Shown here: one piece after another, positions 1 through 11,400 of the stretch
How the letters are laid out: each line of letters begins with the position of its first letter
Numbering within the stretch: the stretch's first letter is position 1
Assembly: GCA_949130495.1 (NCBI GenBank)
Contig: OX422214.1
Span: 250,732,187-250,796,186 of the forward strand
Direction of reading: 5' to 3'
DNA: 64,000 nt
From: Sambucus nigra
Taxonomy: Eukaryota > Streptophyta > Magnoliopsida > Dipsacales > Adoxaceae
Notes under the pieces: model-generated
Databases searched by the model: none
What the model saw: the letters and a program-made list of their open reading frames with translations, nothing else
Told to the model about the DNA's origin: nothing
Program-made: the position numbers and the translations under genes

Positions 1-1
1 A

Positions 2-3000
2 CATTCGAATTTAAAATCTTTTGTAGTCTTAACAGCCCTACGCTGTGAGATGCATAGTGCTGGTTGGTACTTAGACAGCGGATGCTCGCGTCATATGACG
101 GGTGATATTACCAAACTTAAGGATGTTGTTCATTATAAAGGTGGCAACGTGACCTTTGGAGATGGTAAGACCACCCAAGTCATTGGCAAAGGTACTCTTA
201 ATGAAGAAGGTTTACCCAATGTTAATGATGTGTTATTAGTTCAAGGAATGAGAGCTAATTTACTTTCTATCAGTCAATTTTGTGATAATGGTTGCCAAGT
301 TAAATTTTCCAAAACCTCCTGTGATGTTTTGACTAATATGGGAGAGAATTACATAAAAGGCAATCGTACCACAGACAACTGTTACAAAGCTTCTGGCTCC
401 TTGTCTTGTAATGTTACTCTTTTAGATGATACTGACCTATGGCACAATAGGTTGGGGCACATCGGTTTTGATACCTTAAATCGGTTATCATCACAAGACA
501 TTGTTAGAGGCCTACCTAAAATAAAGAAATGCCCCTCTGCTGTTTGTGGTCCATGTCAAGTGGGTAAGATCACCAAATCTCCTCACAAAAAGGTTAAAGA
601 CATCACCACCACGGCACCTCTTGAACTTCTACACATGGATTTAATGGGTCCAACTAGGACTGTTAGTTTGAATGGAAATTCTTATATCCTAGTTATTGTG
701 GATGATTTTTCTCGATTTACTTGGGTTGCTTTCATGAAAGCTAAGTCAGAAACATTTAACAATTTCTTGAAAATTCTGACTCAGATAGAAAATGAGAAAG
801 ACACCCAGGTAACTCGAATTCGAAGTGATAGAGGTGGTGAGTTTAAAGAAACTGGTATCATTGAGTATTGTGAGGCTAATGGTTATTCTCATGAGTTTAG
901 TGCTCCAAAAACTCCTCAACAAAATGGAGTTGTTGAAAGGAAAAACAGAGTTGTACAAGAAATGGCTAGAGTCCTTATCCATGCTAAAAATTTACCTCTA
1001 TACTTTTGGGAAGAAGCTTGTATTACTGCTGTTCATATTATCAATCGTGTATATCTTAGGAAGAATACCAAAATGACCCCTTATGAATTTTGGTTCAACA
1101 AAAAGCCCAATGTTAAATATTTTCGTACTTTTGGCTCCTTTTGTTATGTTTGCAATGATCGTGATAATCTTTCAAAATTTGAAGCCAAAGGTGATAAATC
1201 CATTTTTCTTGGCTATTCTCAGAATAGTAGAGCTTTAAGAGTTTTCAATTTAAGAACCAAATCCATTGTAGAGTCTATTAATGTTGTTGTAATTGATAGC
1301 ACTATTGAACCTGTTAGTAAAGATCCACCTGTAGAAACTGATTTGGATATAAATATTTTAAATGATTCAGTTTTGACAGAAGATGAATCTTTACCAGCAC
1401 CAACCCTTGTCGTGCCTAACTGGGTTTCAAAAGATCATCCCTCTGCCGAAGTTGTTGGTGATATTCGTGCGCCCGTAAGAACTAGAAATCAATTACGTCA
1501 AGTTGCTCATATGGCTGCTTTTGTATCCCTCGTGGAACCAAAATCAGTAAATGAGGAACTTAATGATTCATATTGGATTGATGCGATGCAAGAGGAGCTA
1601 GCTCAATTCACGGATCATGACGTATGGTATTTAGTTCCAAGGCCCAAGGATATCAAAGTAATCGGTATAAAATGGATTTTCAAAAACAAGACCGATGAAA
1701 AAGGGATAGTCATTCGAAATAAGGCTAGACTTGTAGCACAGGGTTATTCTCAAATAGAAGGAATAGACTGTGATGAGATGTTTGCCCCGGTTACCCGTCT
1801 TGAATCAGTGAGATTGCTTTTAGCTGTTGCTTGTCACTTACAATTTAAGCTTTTTCAAATGGACGTAAAATCTGCTTTTCTTAATGGTATTCTTTCCGAA
1901 GAAGTATACGTTGAGAAGCCCAAAGGTTTTCAAGATCCCAAACTCCCTAATCATGTTTATAGACTTAAGAAGGCTTTATATGGTTTAAAACAGGCCCCTC
2001 GTGCTTGGTATGAACGTTTGACTGCTTTTCTATCTTCACATGGGTTTGTTAGAGGAGGTGTTGACCAAACTCTTTTTGTTAAGAAATCTAATAAAAATGA
2101 CATATTGATTGCTCAAATTTATGTAGATGATATCATTTTTGGGTCAACCTCACCAAATGAAGTTAAACAGTTTTCAAAAGACATGAGTAGTGAATTTAAG
2201 ATGTCACTTATGGGGGAGCTACAGTACTTTCTAGGACTTCAAATAAGACAGCAAAGTGATGGTCTCTTTATTTCACAATCCAAATATGCTAAGGATTTAC
2301 TTGTTAAATTTGGACTTGAAAATGCTAAAATTTCTTCTACACCTATGGCTCTCAAGACTAAATTATCTATATCCGATAGTGGCCCAGATGTAGATCCCAC
2401 ATTATACCGTAGCATAATTGGTAGTTTGTTATACTTGACTGCTTCTAGACCTGATATTCAGTATGCTGTTTGTATTTGTGCGCGGTTTCAATCCAGTCCG
2501 AAAGAGTCTCACCTCACTTGTGCTAAAAATATTTTAAAATATGTTAAAGGCACAATTGAGTTTGGACTTTGGTATACCAATGACTCTTCTTGTGAGATAA
2601 TTGGATACTCGGATGCGGATTGTGGCGGTAGCACGGATGATTGTCGTTCCACCTCGGGTGGTTGCTATTATTTAGGACAGAATCTCTTTGGATGGTCTAG
2701 TAAAAAGAAAACTAGTGTAACTTTATCAACTGCTGAATCTGAATATGTTGCTGCTGGTGCATGTTGTGCTCAACTAATATGGATTAAACAAATGCTATCA
2801 AACTATGGTATTATTCAGTCCAAAGTACACCTTTATTGTGATAATGAAAGTGCCATTTGTATTGCCAAAAATCCTGTCCAGCATAGTAGGACTAAGCACA
2901 TCAACATAAGGCATCATTTTATTAGAGAATTGGTTGAAGCAAAAGAACTTGTAATCGAACATATTCCTACTGAAAATCAACTAGCTGATCTTTTCACTAA

Positions 3001-3067
3001 ACCGTTAGATAAATCCCGGTTTGAGAAATTGCGACATATGATTGGAATGACTGTACTCGACAATTAG
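2..3067 (+). CDS. pol: copia pol polyprotein, 5'-partial (PR-INT-RT-RNaseH)
   Basis: The frame is open from base 2, so it continues from off-window gag-pol; numbering here starts at the Met at base 50. Aspartic protease motif LDSGCSRHMTG has its catalytic Asp at 9. The GAG-pre-integrase zinc finger has His132, His137, Cys166 and Cys169. The integrase triad is Asp197, Asp260 and Glu296, with the canonical 35-residue spacing between the last two. RT carries YVDD at 691-694. The copia RNase H has its first Asp at 855 (YSDAD) and a conserved C-terminal domain ending just before the TAG stop. The usual Trp after YSDAD is Cys here, a possible mild defect. No frameshift or stop occurs in over 1,000 codons. 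The protein would cut itself, reverse-transcribe the element RNA in gag particles and integrate the cDNA. No env-like ORF follows. Confidence 0.93.
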   Translation, partial: HSNLKSFVVLTALRCEMHSAGWYLDSGCSRHMTGDITKLKDVVHYKGGNVTFGDGKTTQVIGKGTLNEEGLPNVNDVLLVQGMRANLLSISQFCDNGCQVKFSKTSCDVLTNMGENYIKGNRTTDNCYKASGSLSCNVTLLDDTDLWHNRLGHIGFDTLNRLSSQDIVRGLPKIKKCPSAVCGPCQVGKITKSPHKKVKDITTTAPLELLHMDLMGPTRTVSLNGNSYILVIVDDFSRFTWVAFMKAKSETFNNFLKILTQIENEKDTQVTRIRSDRGGEFKETGIIEYCEANGYSHEFSAPKTPQQNGVVERKNRVVQEMARVLIHAKNLPLYFWEEACITAVHIINRVYLRKNTKMTPYEFWFNKKPNVKYFRTFGSFCYVCNDRDNLSKFEAKGDKSIFLGYSQNSRALRVFNLRTKSIVESINVVVIDSTIEPVSKDPPVETDLDINILNDSVLTEDESLPAPTLVVPNWVSKDHPSAEVVGDIRAPVRTRNQLRQVAHMAAFVSLVEPKSVNEELNDSYWIDAMQEELAQFTDHDVWYLVPRPKDIKVIGIKWIFKNKTDEKGIVIRNKARLVAQGYSQIEGIDCDEMFAPVTRLESVRLLLAVACHLQFKLFQMDVKSAFLNGILSEEVYVEKPKGFQDPKLPNHVYRLKKALYGLKQAPRAWYERLTAFLSSHGFVRGGVDQTLFVKKSNKNDILIAQIYVDDIIFGSTSPNEVKQFSKDMSSEFKMSLMGELQYFLGLQIRQQSDGLFISQSKYAKDLLVKFGLENAKISSTPMALKTKLSISDSGPDVDPTLYRSIIGSLLYLTASRPDIQYAVCICARFQSSPKESHLTCAKNILKYVKGTIEFGLWYTNDSSCEIIGYSDADCGGSTDDCRSTSGGCYYLGQNLFGWSSKKKTSVTLSTAESEYVAAGACCAQLIWIKQMLSNYGIIQSKVHLYCDNESAICIAKNPVQHSRTKHINIRHHFIRELVEAKELVIEHIPTENQLADLFTKPLDKSRFEKLRHMIGMTVLDN

Positions 3068-3551
3068 TTGTGTTTAATCTGCTTTCTGTATACTAGATCT
3101 CCGAGGTTTTAGGATAAAGGTATCTACTAATAACCGGTATCTCTTAAAGCCATGTGTAATGTAGGAGACGCTTATTTTGCAGATTATTAACACTTATTTT
3201 TTTCTTTTCATTGTCTAATTTAGACAAAATGGGGGAGAATTGAGTACATGTTTTGGTCCCTTGTTGTTGTTTTTCATACATTACCTGTCTTATAATTTCT
3301 GCACATTTTATTCTGTCATTTTAATATTTTGGTAGAACAAATGCTACTAACTTGATTTCTCGGCAGATTGTGTATTTATGTTTTGCAGGTTTTTCTTAAC
3401 CGTGCATCCGATCGAGTTGTGTCTTTTTCTTTTCTAGGATGGGTGGGTAGTTAGATACTCTTTTGTATAGGACATATTAGGATTTATTTTTCCTTAGTAT
3501 ATCATTTGATGTACTCAAGGGTTTTGTCAAAATTAGTCCAATGGGGGAGTT
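3068..3551 (+). other. Non-coding spacer between pol and 3' LTR of element A
   Basis: There is no convincing ORF. It holds two purine-rich tracts: an internal one at 3227-3239 (AAAATGGGGGAGA) and the terminal one next to the LTR at 3539-3550. Element B has the same pair at the same relative places, so the internal tract is conserved and not chance. Duplicated polypurine tracts are, to my knowledge, a reported trait of Sireviruses. Confidence 0.7.
3539..3550 (+). promoter_or_regulatory. Polypurine tract of element A (plus-strand primer)
   Basis: CCAATGGGGGAG lies directly before the LTR start TGAAGGCC at 3552. The purine run would resist RNase H and prime plus-strand DNA synthesis. The matching tract of element B lies directly before its own LTR. 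Confidence 0.8.
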
Positions 3552-4171
3552 TGAAGGCCCTATATAGAGCACACTTAGGATTTGCTTTTCGTGCTTTAGC
3601 TATATAGGAGTTCATCTAGTTGGACTTGAAATTTTGACAAAATATTTTTGTAATTTAGGATTGTGTGTCCCCATATCGACTCCAAGCTCTCCTTGTCCAT
3701 CTACATCAAATGAGCTCTCATTCAGTCCGCCATCTCAGAGAAAGGTAATTTTTATGGCTCATAGGAAATTATGTCACATAGGACACAACACCACATTGCA
3801 TTGCATTTCATTTATCATATCTTATGATAATATTATATTTCGTCATCATAATTATTTTTGAGTTCGATGTTTTAATTTGAATATTTTATAAAAATAAATA
3901 TTTTTGTGAAAATAGATTTTTGATACAAAATATTGTTTTATAAAATTTTCAAAATAAAATATTTGAAGTTAAATATTTTTATGCGTGTTATTAAGATAAT
4001 ATGTTGGCATGCGTTATTTTTATTATATATGTTAATATATGCAGGCGTGTGTCTTTATATGTTATATTAAACTTGCGTGGCATCCCACATTTGTGCCTTT
4101 AGCTGTTGTCTTCTGGTTATAAGTTGGCAACATATATTTTTATATATATATATATGTTATATTATATGTTA

Positions 4172-4191
4172 GCATGTAACATGTTACATGC
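4172..4191. repeat. Perfect 20-bp palindrome in the LTR U3
   Basis: GCATGTAACATGTTACATGC reads the same on both strands. It lies in AT-rich U3 DNA amid several related TGTTGGCATG/ACATG words. A role as a protein site is inference only. Confidence 0.6.
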
Positions 4192-4898
4192 CATAACAGT
4201 GCATATTATCTGTTGGCGCGTGTACATGTTTAGATGTAATATATGTATGCGTGTATTATAAATGATGGTACCCATGTATATGTTGCTTGTCCCTTATATA
4301 AAGCTGAACACTGTGTCGACTTGACCATTGCATGCTATAGTTGTTGTCCCTTTTTGGCTTATTTATGAGCTGGCCGAGATATCCCTTAGGTAGCCTTAGG
4401 TGGCGTATGGCCTTTATTTGAGCTGTTGGCTTGTCCCCTCAACTGCATGGGTTTTGACCGACGTGTGACCCCTGCTACTCATTACCGCCCACGATTTTTA
4501 TATACCATATCTGGTTTTTCTAAAACGACGTGGCATCAAATTTCGTACACAGATTTTAGCCCACAGTTTTCTTCAAAACCAAAAGTTGTTTTTAATTTCT
4601 TATTCAAAAACGACGCCGTGGTATTTTTGGTGTAACGGTAATATTTGTTTGGGCGTTCTCATTACGCTACTGGTCTTACAGCTGGCTTTATATTTTTAAA
4701 ACGACTGCGTTTTAAATAACAAATTGCTTCTTGAATCTGTTAGTGTAACAACTTGCTTTACACGTGTCTTATTTTTAATGGTACATTTTGTGTTTCTTTC
4801 TCAGCCACAAGATCTATTTGTTTATCAACGGTTCTGTGTAATTCTTTAGTAATCCCTGTGATTCTAATTTACACCTATCAGCACACACTTGTGCACTC

Positions 4899-4906
4899 TA
4901 TAAATA
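4899..4906 (+). promoter_or_regulatory. TATA box of element A LTR
   Basis: TATAAATA followed by GAGAC, in the same context as the solo LTR promoter at 45988 (TATAAATAGAGAAC). Transcription would start about 30 bp downstream, giving U3 of about 1.4 kb. Confidence 0.7.
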
Positions 4907-6483
4907 GAGACTTTGTGCCTTCATTTTTTCAACCCGAGAAAATTCGTTTTTGAGCATAAATTCTGCCAAAATTAATTCTGAGAGAGAGAGAGACTAAACA
5001 CCTGTATTTTCCGAAAAATCTTTTGTGTATTCCTTACAAAACATTGCTGAGTCTTCAAGACGTTTTGTGGATTCAAGAATGGAAGGTTTTTAGATCTCAG
5101 AATTTCTGCATTTCCAAATCAATTGATTTTTCATTCTGAAAAATCGTTTTGTGAGTATCTCTATTATTGTTCTTGTTTTCTTGTAGTTTCTGATCTGTTA
5201 TGTGCTAGATCTAAAGTGTTTGTGTAAGTATTGTGCTGATATATTTTATAAACACTACACACACTAGAACCAGTATTGATCTTACTTCATTTAAAACACT
5301 TTGTTTTAAATTGATTCTTTCTGAAAATCTGATTTACACGAAAGAGGAACTAATTCTAGGTTTAGAGATTTAAACCTAATATAAGTTGTGAATCGGAACC
5401 TAACTACCTGATACTGGAAATATGACCTCGGACTAAACATATTTGTACCTGTATACTTGACCAAGGACTTGGACTGAGAACAAGAACATACTGGACCTAA
5501 TCAAGAACCTGAACTGTTCAGACTGATTGGAACTTGAACTAAACTGGATTAAATCATTTTAATCTAAACTAGTTATAAACAGTTTGTATTATTTCTGACT
5601 GTATGCTTGATATGTTTTATTTCTGTTCAGTCTAGAAATATATCTGTGTGAACATGCTTACTTGATTGCTTAAGTGATTCAGAAATTGTTTGCATCTCAT
5701 ATCACTCACATATAATCACTCACGTATTCACGTAGACATATCTTTGGTTGTGTAATATCTGAACAAGTCTAGTGTTCGAGATTTAAAGAAAGAGAAAAGA
5801 AGTTTTCAAAGGTGTATTCAAAGTCAAACTGATTTGATTTGAATAACACAAGACTTGCAAAGGTATAGGTGTTATATATTCTGTTGCATCACACACACTT
5901 CACTAGAAAGTAAATAATAGGCACTGAGCCAACCTGCGCTTAAAGAAGTTAGAGGGGAGGCGTGGAAGTGAAGAATGCAAAAACAAGTGAGGACAAGTTA
6001 AAGAGAGAATAAAATAAGCAACCAGGGTAGAGACTTGGTCATGTGGGGTAATAGCTAGATCATTCTTCTTTAATTGTTAAGTTTGTTGTTTGTAACTCGT
6101 TCCTGTTCATTTATTGTTTTAGTGGAAGTAGTTTAGGTGACTCCTAGGGGAGTCCGTCATTTTTCCCGGGGAAGGGTTTTTGCGACGTTAAATAAATACC
6201 GTGTGTTGTACATTTCTTGCATTTCACCTCACACGAAAAGGTAGGACTAAATAATTAGAAACTCGCCTAAAATTGAATCTGTTTTGGACTTTAATTAACT
6301 TTGAAAATAAAAATTATTTTCATAAAAGTTAATCAGATTAAGTAAAAGTTTAATTTGGTCCCTCTTGACATCATTCATATAAACTCGTAGGTTTAAGGTG
6401 TTTACTCAACAATAGTTTACTTCCGCATATAAAGTCTTTGCGCACCGACCCGCATTTTCGGGGTCACCTCAGGTTTCTCGTTC

Positions 6484-7308
6484 TTAGAGGTCAAAAAAGC
6501 CAAATTAAGGCAAGAACTGGATGACTTAAGAAGATCTGCTATTTCTAGGATTGCTCGGGGATGAGGAAGAGGTTCTCGGGGGCGAGGAAGAGCTGTTCAA
6601 AATGTTGCCGAGGAGCAAAGTTCTCCAATCGCTGCTCGGAGTCGATCAAGAGTTCTTAGTCGTAATGTCGAAGAGGCTCGTACCCAATCTACTTTGGAAA
6701 CTCAAGCATTCCAATTAAACGTCAAAGATCGGGCTCTATCAGAAATGTCCAAGAAAAATCTATCCTTGGAAGATCAACTTACTGCAACGAAGTCTGCTCT
6801 ACATACTAAGGATCTTTTTGCCAAAAACCTTCTCGAACAATTGGATAGATTAACCTTTCAATTTCATAAGCAACCCAGGGAATTCTGGATGGCAGGATAT
6901 AATGAAGCTCTTGTTCATTTGGATGCTCGTATTGAACATGCCAACAATGAAGGTTATAAGCAGGGGTGGTTGAACGCACTGGGTGTGTTAAAATTGGAGC
7001 AAGGGCATTATTTATGGGATTATCATGCTCCAGGGTTATTAGACTTGCCTGTGCCACCTTTCAAATTGGACATGGCCTGGATCCCAGCTCGTTCCATTCC
7101 TCGTAGCTTAATTTCAAAATACCTCGGTGATTATAGCCTTCATTCCCAAATCGAAGTATCTCGTCCAGAGCATCTAATGGAGACACCTTCAATAATGAAT
7201 GTCAGAATGTTGAAGGACTTGAACTTTATTAATTCTCCCCTTTGCCTGGAAGATCCTCCTGCTAGCGAAGAGCTTATTTCTAAAGCAAAGGGTAAGAAAC
7301 CAATATAA
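6484..7308 (+). pseudogene. Antisense ORF in the Tat 3' region, one in-frame stop
   Basis: The longest clean frame runs from Met at 6694 to the TAA at 7306-7308 (204 aa). The same frame extends upstream to about 6484 with one TGA at 6562-6564, inside a Gly/Arg-rich stretch (R-G-stop-G-R-G). A CGA-to-TGA change would explain it. The start is therefore uncertain. The N-terminal third is polar and probably coiled coil (about residues 5-50). The remainder has Trp/Tyr-rich segments such as FWMAGYNEAL and KQGWLNALGVL, and the C-terminus is basic (KAKGKKPI). I do not recognise a domain. It is antisense to gag-pol and lies between pol and the 3' LTR; extra ORFs, some antisense, have been reported at this place in Tat-lineage elements. 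Function unknown. Confidence 0.55.
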
Positions 7309-7840
7309 TAGGAATATCAATGTAATAGTTAGTACATTCATGTAACCTGTAATTTATTTTGAATTTTAATGAAAAGACTTTCATTTTCTGTTTGCAAATT
7401 TTGCTATTGTCTTGTGTTTATCAAACACCTTTATATTTGTGCATATGTATCTGTTAAAAAGATAACAATAATATTGTTCATCGAGCAACTTAATAAAAAG
7501 TTACAAGTATCAAGGTTGTTCAATCACTTAATAATAAAGTAATGAGTATAAAATGTTCAAACTGTTTCCAACCAACCAGGGTGGATAAATAATGTTTGTC
7601 GACCAACTACAGTTGATGGGTCTTTATCCCCGACCAGCCATACTTGGTTCAATTTCAAATATTTTCATAAAATGTGTCCGACCAACCAACTTCAATAATT
7701 TATCCTCGTCGACCAACTACAGTTAGTGGGTTTTTATCCCCGACCAACTATACTTGGTTCAGTTTGGAATATTTTGTTCTCTGAGGAACTTTTGTAATAA
7801 TATTACCTCCCGACCAACCGAGATTGGTGTTATAAGAATG
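7309..7840. other. Tat 3' non-coding region with scattered CCAAC...GTTG dyads
   Basis: No gene is seen. After an AT-rich stretch, degenerate copies of a short motif begin at about 7566 (for example CCAACTACAGTTGAT, CCAACTATACTTGG, CCAACCGAGATTGG), set in a loose repeat with CCCCGACCA. They lead into the regular 140-bp array. Confidence 0.6.
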
Positions 7841-8316
7841 TTGTTCTCGCCCTTTTATCAACCGGAGTTGATCATGGGTCCGAACTATCGTGTTCTTTCG
7901 AACTATCTTGTACACTAGTTATTTTACCAACCGAAGTTGATCACGCCAGTGTACGCCTCCTAACCAAAGGAGTATATCAGTTGTTCTCGCCCTTTTACCA
8001 ACCGGAGTTGATCGTGGGTCTGAACTATCGTGTTCTTTCGAACTATCTTGTACACTAGTTATTTTACCAACCGAAGTTAATCACGCCAGTGTACGCCTCC
8101 TAACCAAAGGAGTATATTAGTTATTCTCGCCCTTTTACCAACCGGAGTTGATCGTGGGCCTGAACTATCGTGTTCTTTCGAACTATCTTGTACACTAGTT
8201 ATTTTACCAACCGAAGTTGATCACGCCAGTGTACGCCTCCTAACCAAAGGAGTATATTAGTTGTTCTCGCCCTTTTACCAACAGGAGTTGATCAAGGGTC
8301 TGAACTATCATCTTTT
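7841..8316. repeat. 140-bp tandem repeat, about 3.4 copies, in the Tat 3' region
   Basis: The landmark TT(G/A)TTCTCGCCC starts at 7841, 7981, 8121 and 8261, an exact 140-bp period, and copies differ by only a few bases. Each unit has two dyad motifs, CCAACCGGAGTTGATC and CCAACCGAAGTTGATC, and a hairpin-like CTCCTAACCAAAGGAG. The fourth copy breaks off at about 8316. Tandem repeats in the 3' non-coding region are a known habit of Tat/Ogre elements. Confidence 0.92.
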
Positions 8317-8440
8317 TTCTATCAAGCAGCGTAGTGTACAATCACTAGTATTCCCCGAAAAACTTTCAAACAAAGGAGAGAAAATTTGTGAAAAACATCA
8401 TCGTTTTATTCATATTGATAGACCCGTTATACATTTTACA

Positions 8441-11400
8441 TCATTGATAATACTTGCGAAGGTGTTCAGCATTCCAAGCATTCTTGAATTCTTCTCCTTC
8501 TAGAGTGGCTATTCGGTAAGTTCCTGGTCGAACAACTTCTGTAACTCGGTAAGGTCGATGCCAATTTGCTTCCAATTTATTGTGCTTCTGAATGACCTTC
8601 TTTAGCACATAATCTCCTTCTTTTAAATCACATTTCTTCACCCTTTTGTTGTAGAACAGAGCTGTTCGTTGTTGATAAGCAGCATTCCTAATGGCTGCCT
8701 CTTCTCTTACTTCTTCGAGCATATCCAAATCCAGTCTTCTCATCAAGTCACTGATCGGAGAATTGAAATTCAGCACTCTGTGTGTTGGTAGGCCCAACTC
8801 TGCAGGTATCACAGCCTCACTTCCAAATGCCAGCATATATGGTGACTCTCCAGTCGCTGCTCGGGGAGTTGTTCGGTAAGCCCACAATACTGATTGTAGC
8901 TCATTAATCCAGTTAGCTTTAACTTCGCTTAGTCTTTTCTTCAACCCATTTAGCAGCGTTCTGTTCGTCACCTCAGTCTGCCCATTGCTTTGAGGATGAC
9001 CTGGTGCTGAATGGGTCTTCAGGATGTTTGATTATTGACAATAGGCAGCAAACTCCTCGTTGTCAAATTGTGTTCCATGATCCGTGATGAAGGCATGTGG
9101 GAGACCATATCGACATATGATATTCTTCCAAATAAACTGGTATACCTTCTCGTACGTCATATCGATTAGCGGCTCAGCTTCTACCCACTTAGTAAAATAG
9201 TCCACTGCAGCGACGAGGTACTTGAATCTTCCTCGGGTGGTCGGCAGTGGTCCAACCAAATCAATTCCCCACATGGCAAATGGCCAAGGGGAAGTTATGG
9301 GTGTCAACAATGCTTGTGGAGTTCGTCAGATGGAGGAAAAACGTTGGCACTCGTCACATTTCTTAGCATAGGCTATACAATCAGCCCTCATCGTCGGCCA
9401 GTAGTATCCTTGAGTCATTACCCTTTGCAAAAGTGTTCGACCTGCTACATGAGCTCCACAAGACCCTTCATGGATCTCTTCAATCAATTCTTTCACTTCG
9501 GAGGGATGTACACATCTCTGCAAACCTGCCATAATTCCTCGTCTATATAAAATACCATTAGTTAATACATACCGAGCAACTTTATACTTCAACTTCTTGG
9601 CAGTGAGCTTATCCTCCGGCAATTCTCCCTCTTCAATATATACCCTGATGGGATCCATCCAAGATGGTCCTAAATCAAGAGCAATGACATTCATCGTCAA
9701 GTCCTCATCTATGCTCCAACTTTCCAGCACTTCAATTGGTATTGTTCTTCGCAGCTCGGTACGAGTAGTTGATGCTAATCGGGCCAGCGCGTCTGCTTGT
9801 GCATTTTCTATTCTGGGTATTCTGATCAACTGAATCGCATCAAATTCTGCCAATAACTCCATTACCTTGGCATGATATTTGACCATTAATTCTCCTTTAA
9901 CTGCATACGTTCCCATCATCTGATTCACAATCAATTGAGAATCACTGAATACCATCACTTGTTGCGCTTCCATGATCTTTGATAAATTAAGACCTGTTAT
10001 CATGGCCTCATACTCAGCCTCATTATTGGAAGCTTTGAATTGGAATCGCAAAGCATATTCCATGTCAATTTTGTCTGGAGTGTTCAAAACAATTCCTGCC
10101 CCATAACCTGCTGTGCAAGATGAGCCATCTACATATAATCTCCATATGGGCAACCCGTCTTCAAATTTCTTATCTGATAGAGTTCCTCGGTGAAATATTT
10201 GTTGCTTCTTTTCATCCTCCCCTGACACTTTTCGCTCTTCGTTGACCATCTATTTTCGTTCTTCATCCAACCGGAGCTCATCCGAGTTTGAAGTTGATGA
10301 TCCTTCTACATCCACAAGACCTTTTACCAACCGGAGTTGGTATGGACTTATGTCTGTTGATCCTGTAACATCCACAGGTTGGTCAGCGAGCAGCTTTTGT
10401 TCCCCAGGGGTATCAGGATATGTAAAATCTGCTATAAAATCTGCTACAGCTTGCCCTTTCAATGATGATCTGGGCTCATACACAATATCATATTCACCTA
10501 GTTCTACTGCCCAGTACATCAATCTTCCTGACTTTTCTGGCTTATGAAGGGCTTGTCTCAATGGCATATCGGTATAAACGACGATGGTATGGGCCTGGAA
10601 ATATGGCCTCATTCTTCTACTTGCTTCAATTAATGCCAATGCCAATTTTTCCAGCTTTGGGTACCTGATTTCTGCACCTCGGAAAGCCTTACTTGTGTAA
10701 TAAATTGGCTTCTGGACTCCATTCTCCAATCTGATTAATGCTAAACTGACTGCATTCTCTGATACTGCCAGATATAAATACAACGTCTCTCCTGTTATTG
10801 GCCTGGACAATAATGGAGGTGCTCCCAAATACTTTTTCAAGTCTTGAAAGGCCTTCTCACATTCATCAGTCCACTCAAAAGTTTTTCGAAGTGTTTTGAA
10901 GAATGGGAGGCATTTGTCAGTTGCTCGGGATACAAATCTGTTGAGCGCTGCAACTCGTCCTGTAAGACTTTGCACTTCTTTCTTTGTTGTTGGAGATCGC
11001 AACCCTAAAAGATCTTTGATCTTATCTGGATTTGCTTCAATGCCTCGCTGATTGACAATGTACCCGAGAAACATTCCTTCTCGTACTCCAAACGTGCACT
11101 TCGTCGGGTTAAGCTTCATCTGGTATTTATCCAGTTGATCAAATGTCTGAGCTAAATCAACTAGATGATCTGCAGCTTTCTTGCTTTTTGTCAGCATATC
11201 ATCGACATAGACTTCCATGTTGCAACTGATTTGTTCGGTGAAAACCTTGTTCATCAGCCGTTGGTATGTCGCTCCTGCATTTTTCAAACCAAAAGGCATA
11301 ACATTATAACAATAAGTACCCCTAGGGGTAATAAAAGAAGTACTTTCCCTATCTTTTGGTTTCATTTTGATCTGGTTGTAACCAGAGTAAGCATCCATGA

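Larger units (their letters stand above)
1..6411 (+). mobile_element. Element A: Ty1/copia retrotransposon, Sirevirus-like (3' part)
   Basis: This is the 3' portion of a copia LTR retrotransposon: protease end, integrase, reverse transcriptase, RNase H, a non-coding spacer with two polypurine tracts, and one complete LTR. Integrase before RT is the copia order. The Sirevirus assignment rests on the pol sequence, the very long LTR and the duplicated polypurine tract. The gag and 5' LTR lie before base 1, so the target duplication cannot be tested; the right flank starts ATAGT at 6412. It is inserted in the 3' non-coding part of the Tat element. The open pol frame suggests it is young. Confidence 0.9.
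3552..6411 (+). repeat. 3' LTR of element A (about 2.86 kb)
   Basis: It begins TGAAGGCCCTATATAG after the polypurine tract and ends TTTACTCAACA at 6411. The start aligns with those of the element B LTR and the solo LTR (TGAAGCACCCTATAT, TGAATGACCCTATAT). The end resembles the solo LTR end (TAAGTGGTACGTTTTTCA). The left edge is secure. The right edge is inferred from that alignment and the CA dinucleotide. The LTR carries TATAAATA at 4899, AT-rich microsatellite at 4140-4156 and no gene; short ORFs within it look spurious. Confidence 0.75.

Noticed and set aside
3634..4953. Short + strand ORFs in the LTR of element A
   Set aside because: Lie in LTR DNA, under 80 aa, no motif, and two of the three have no similar frame in the other LTRs.
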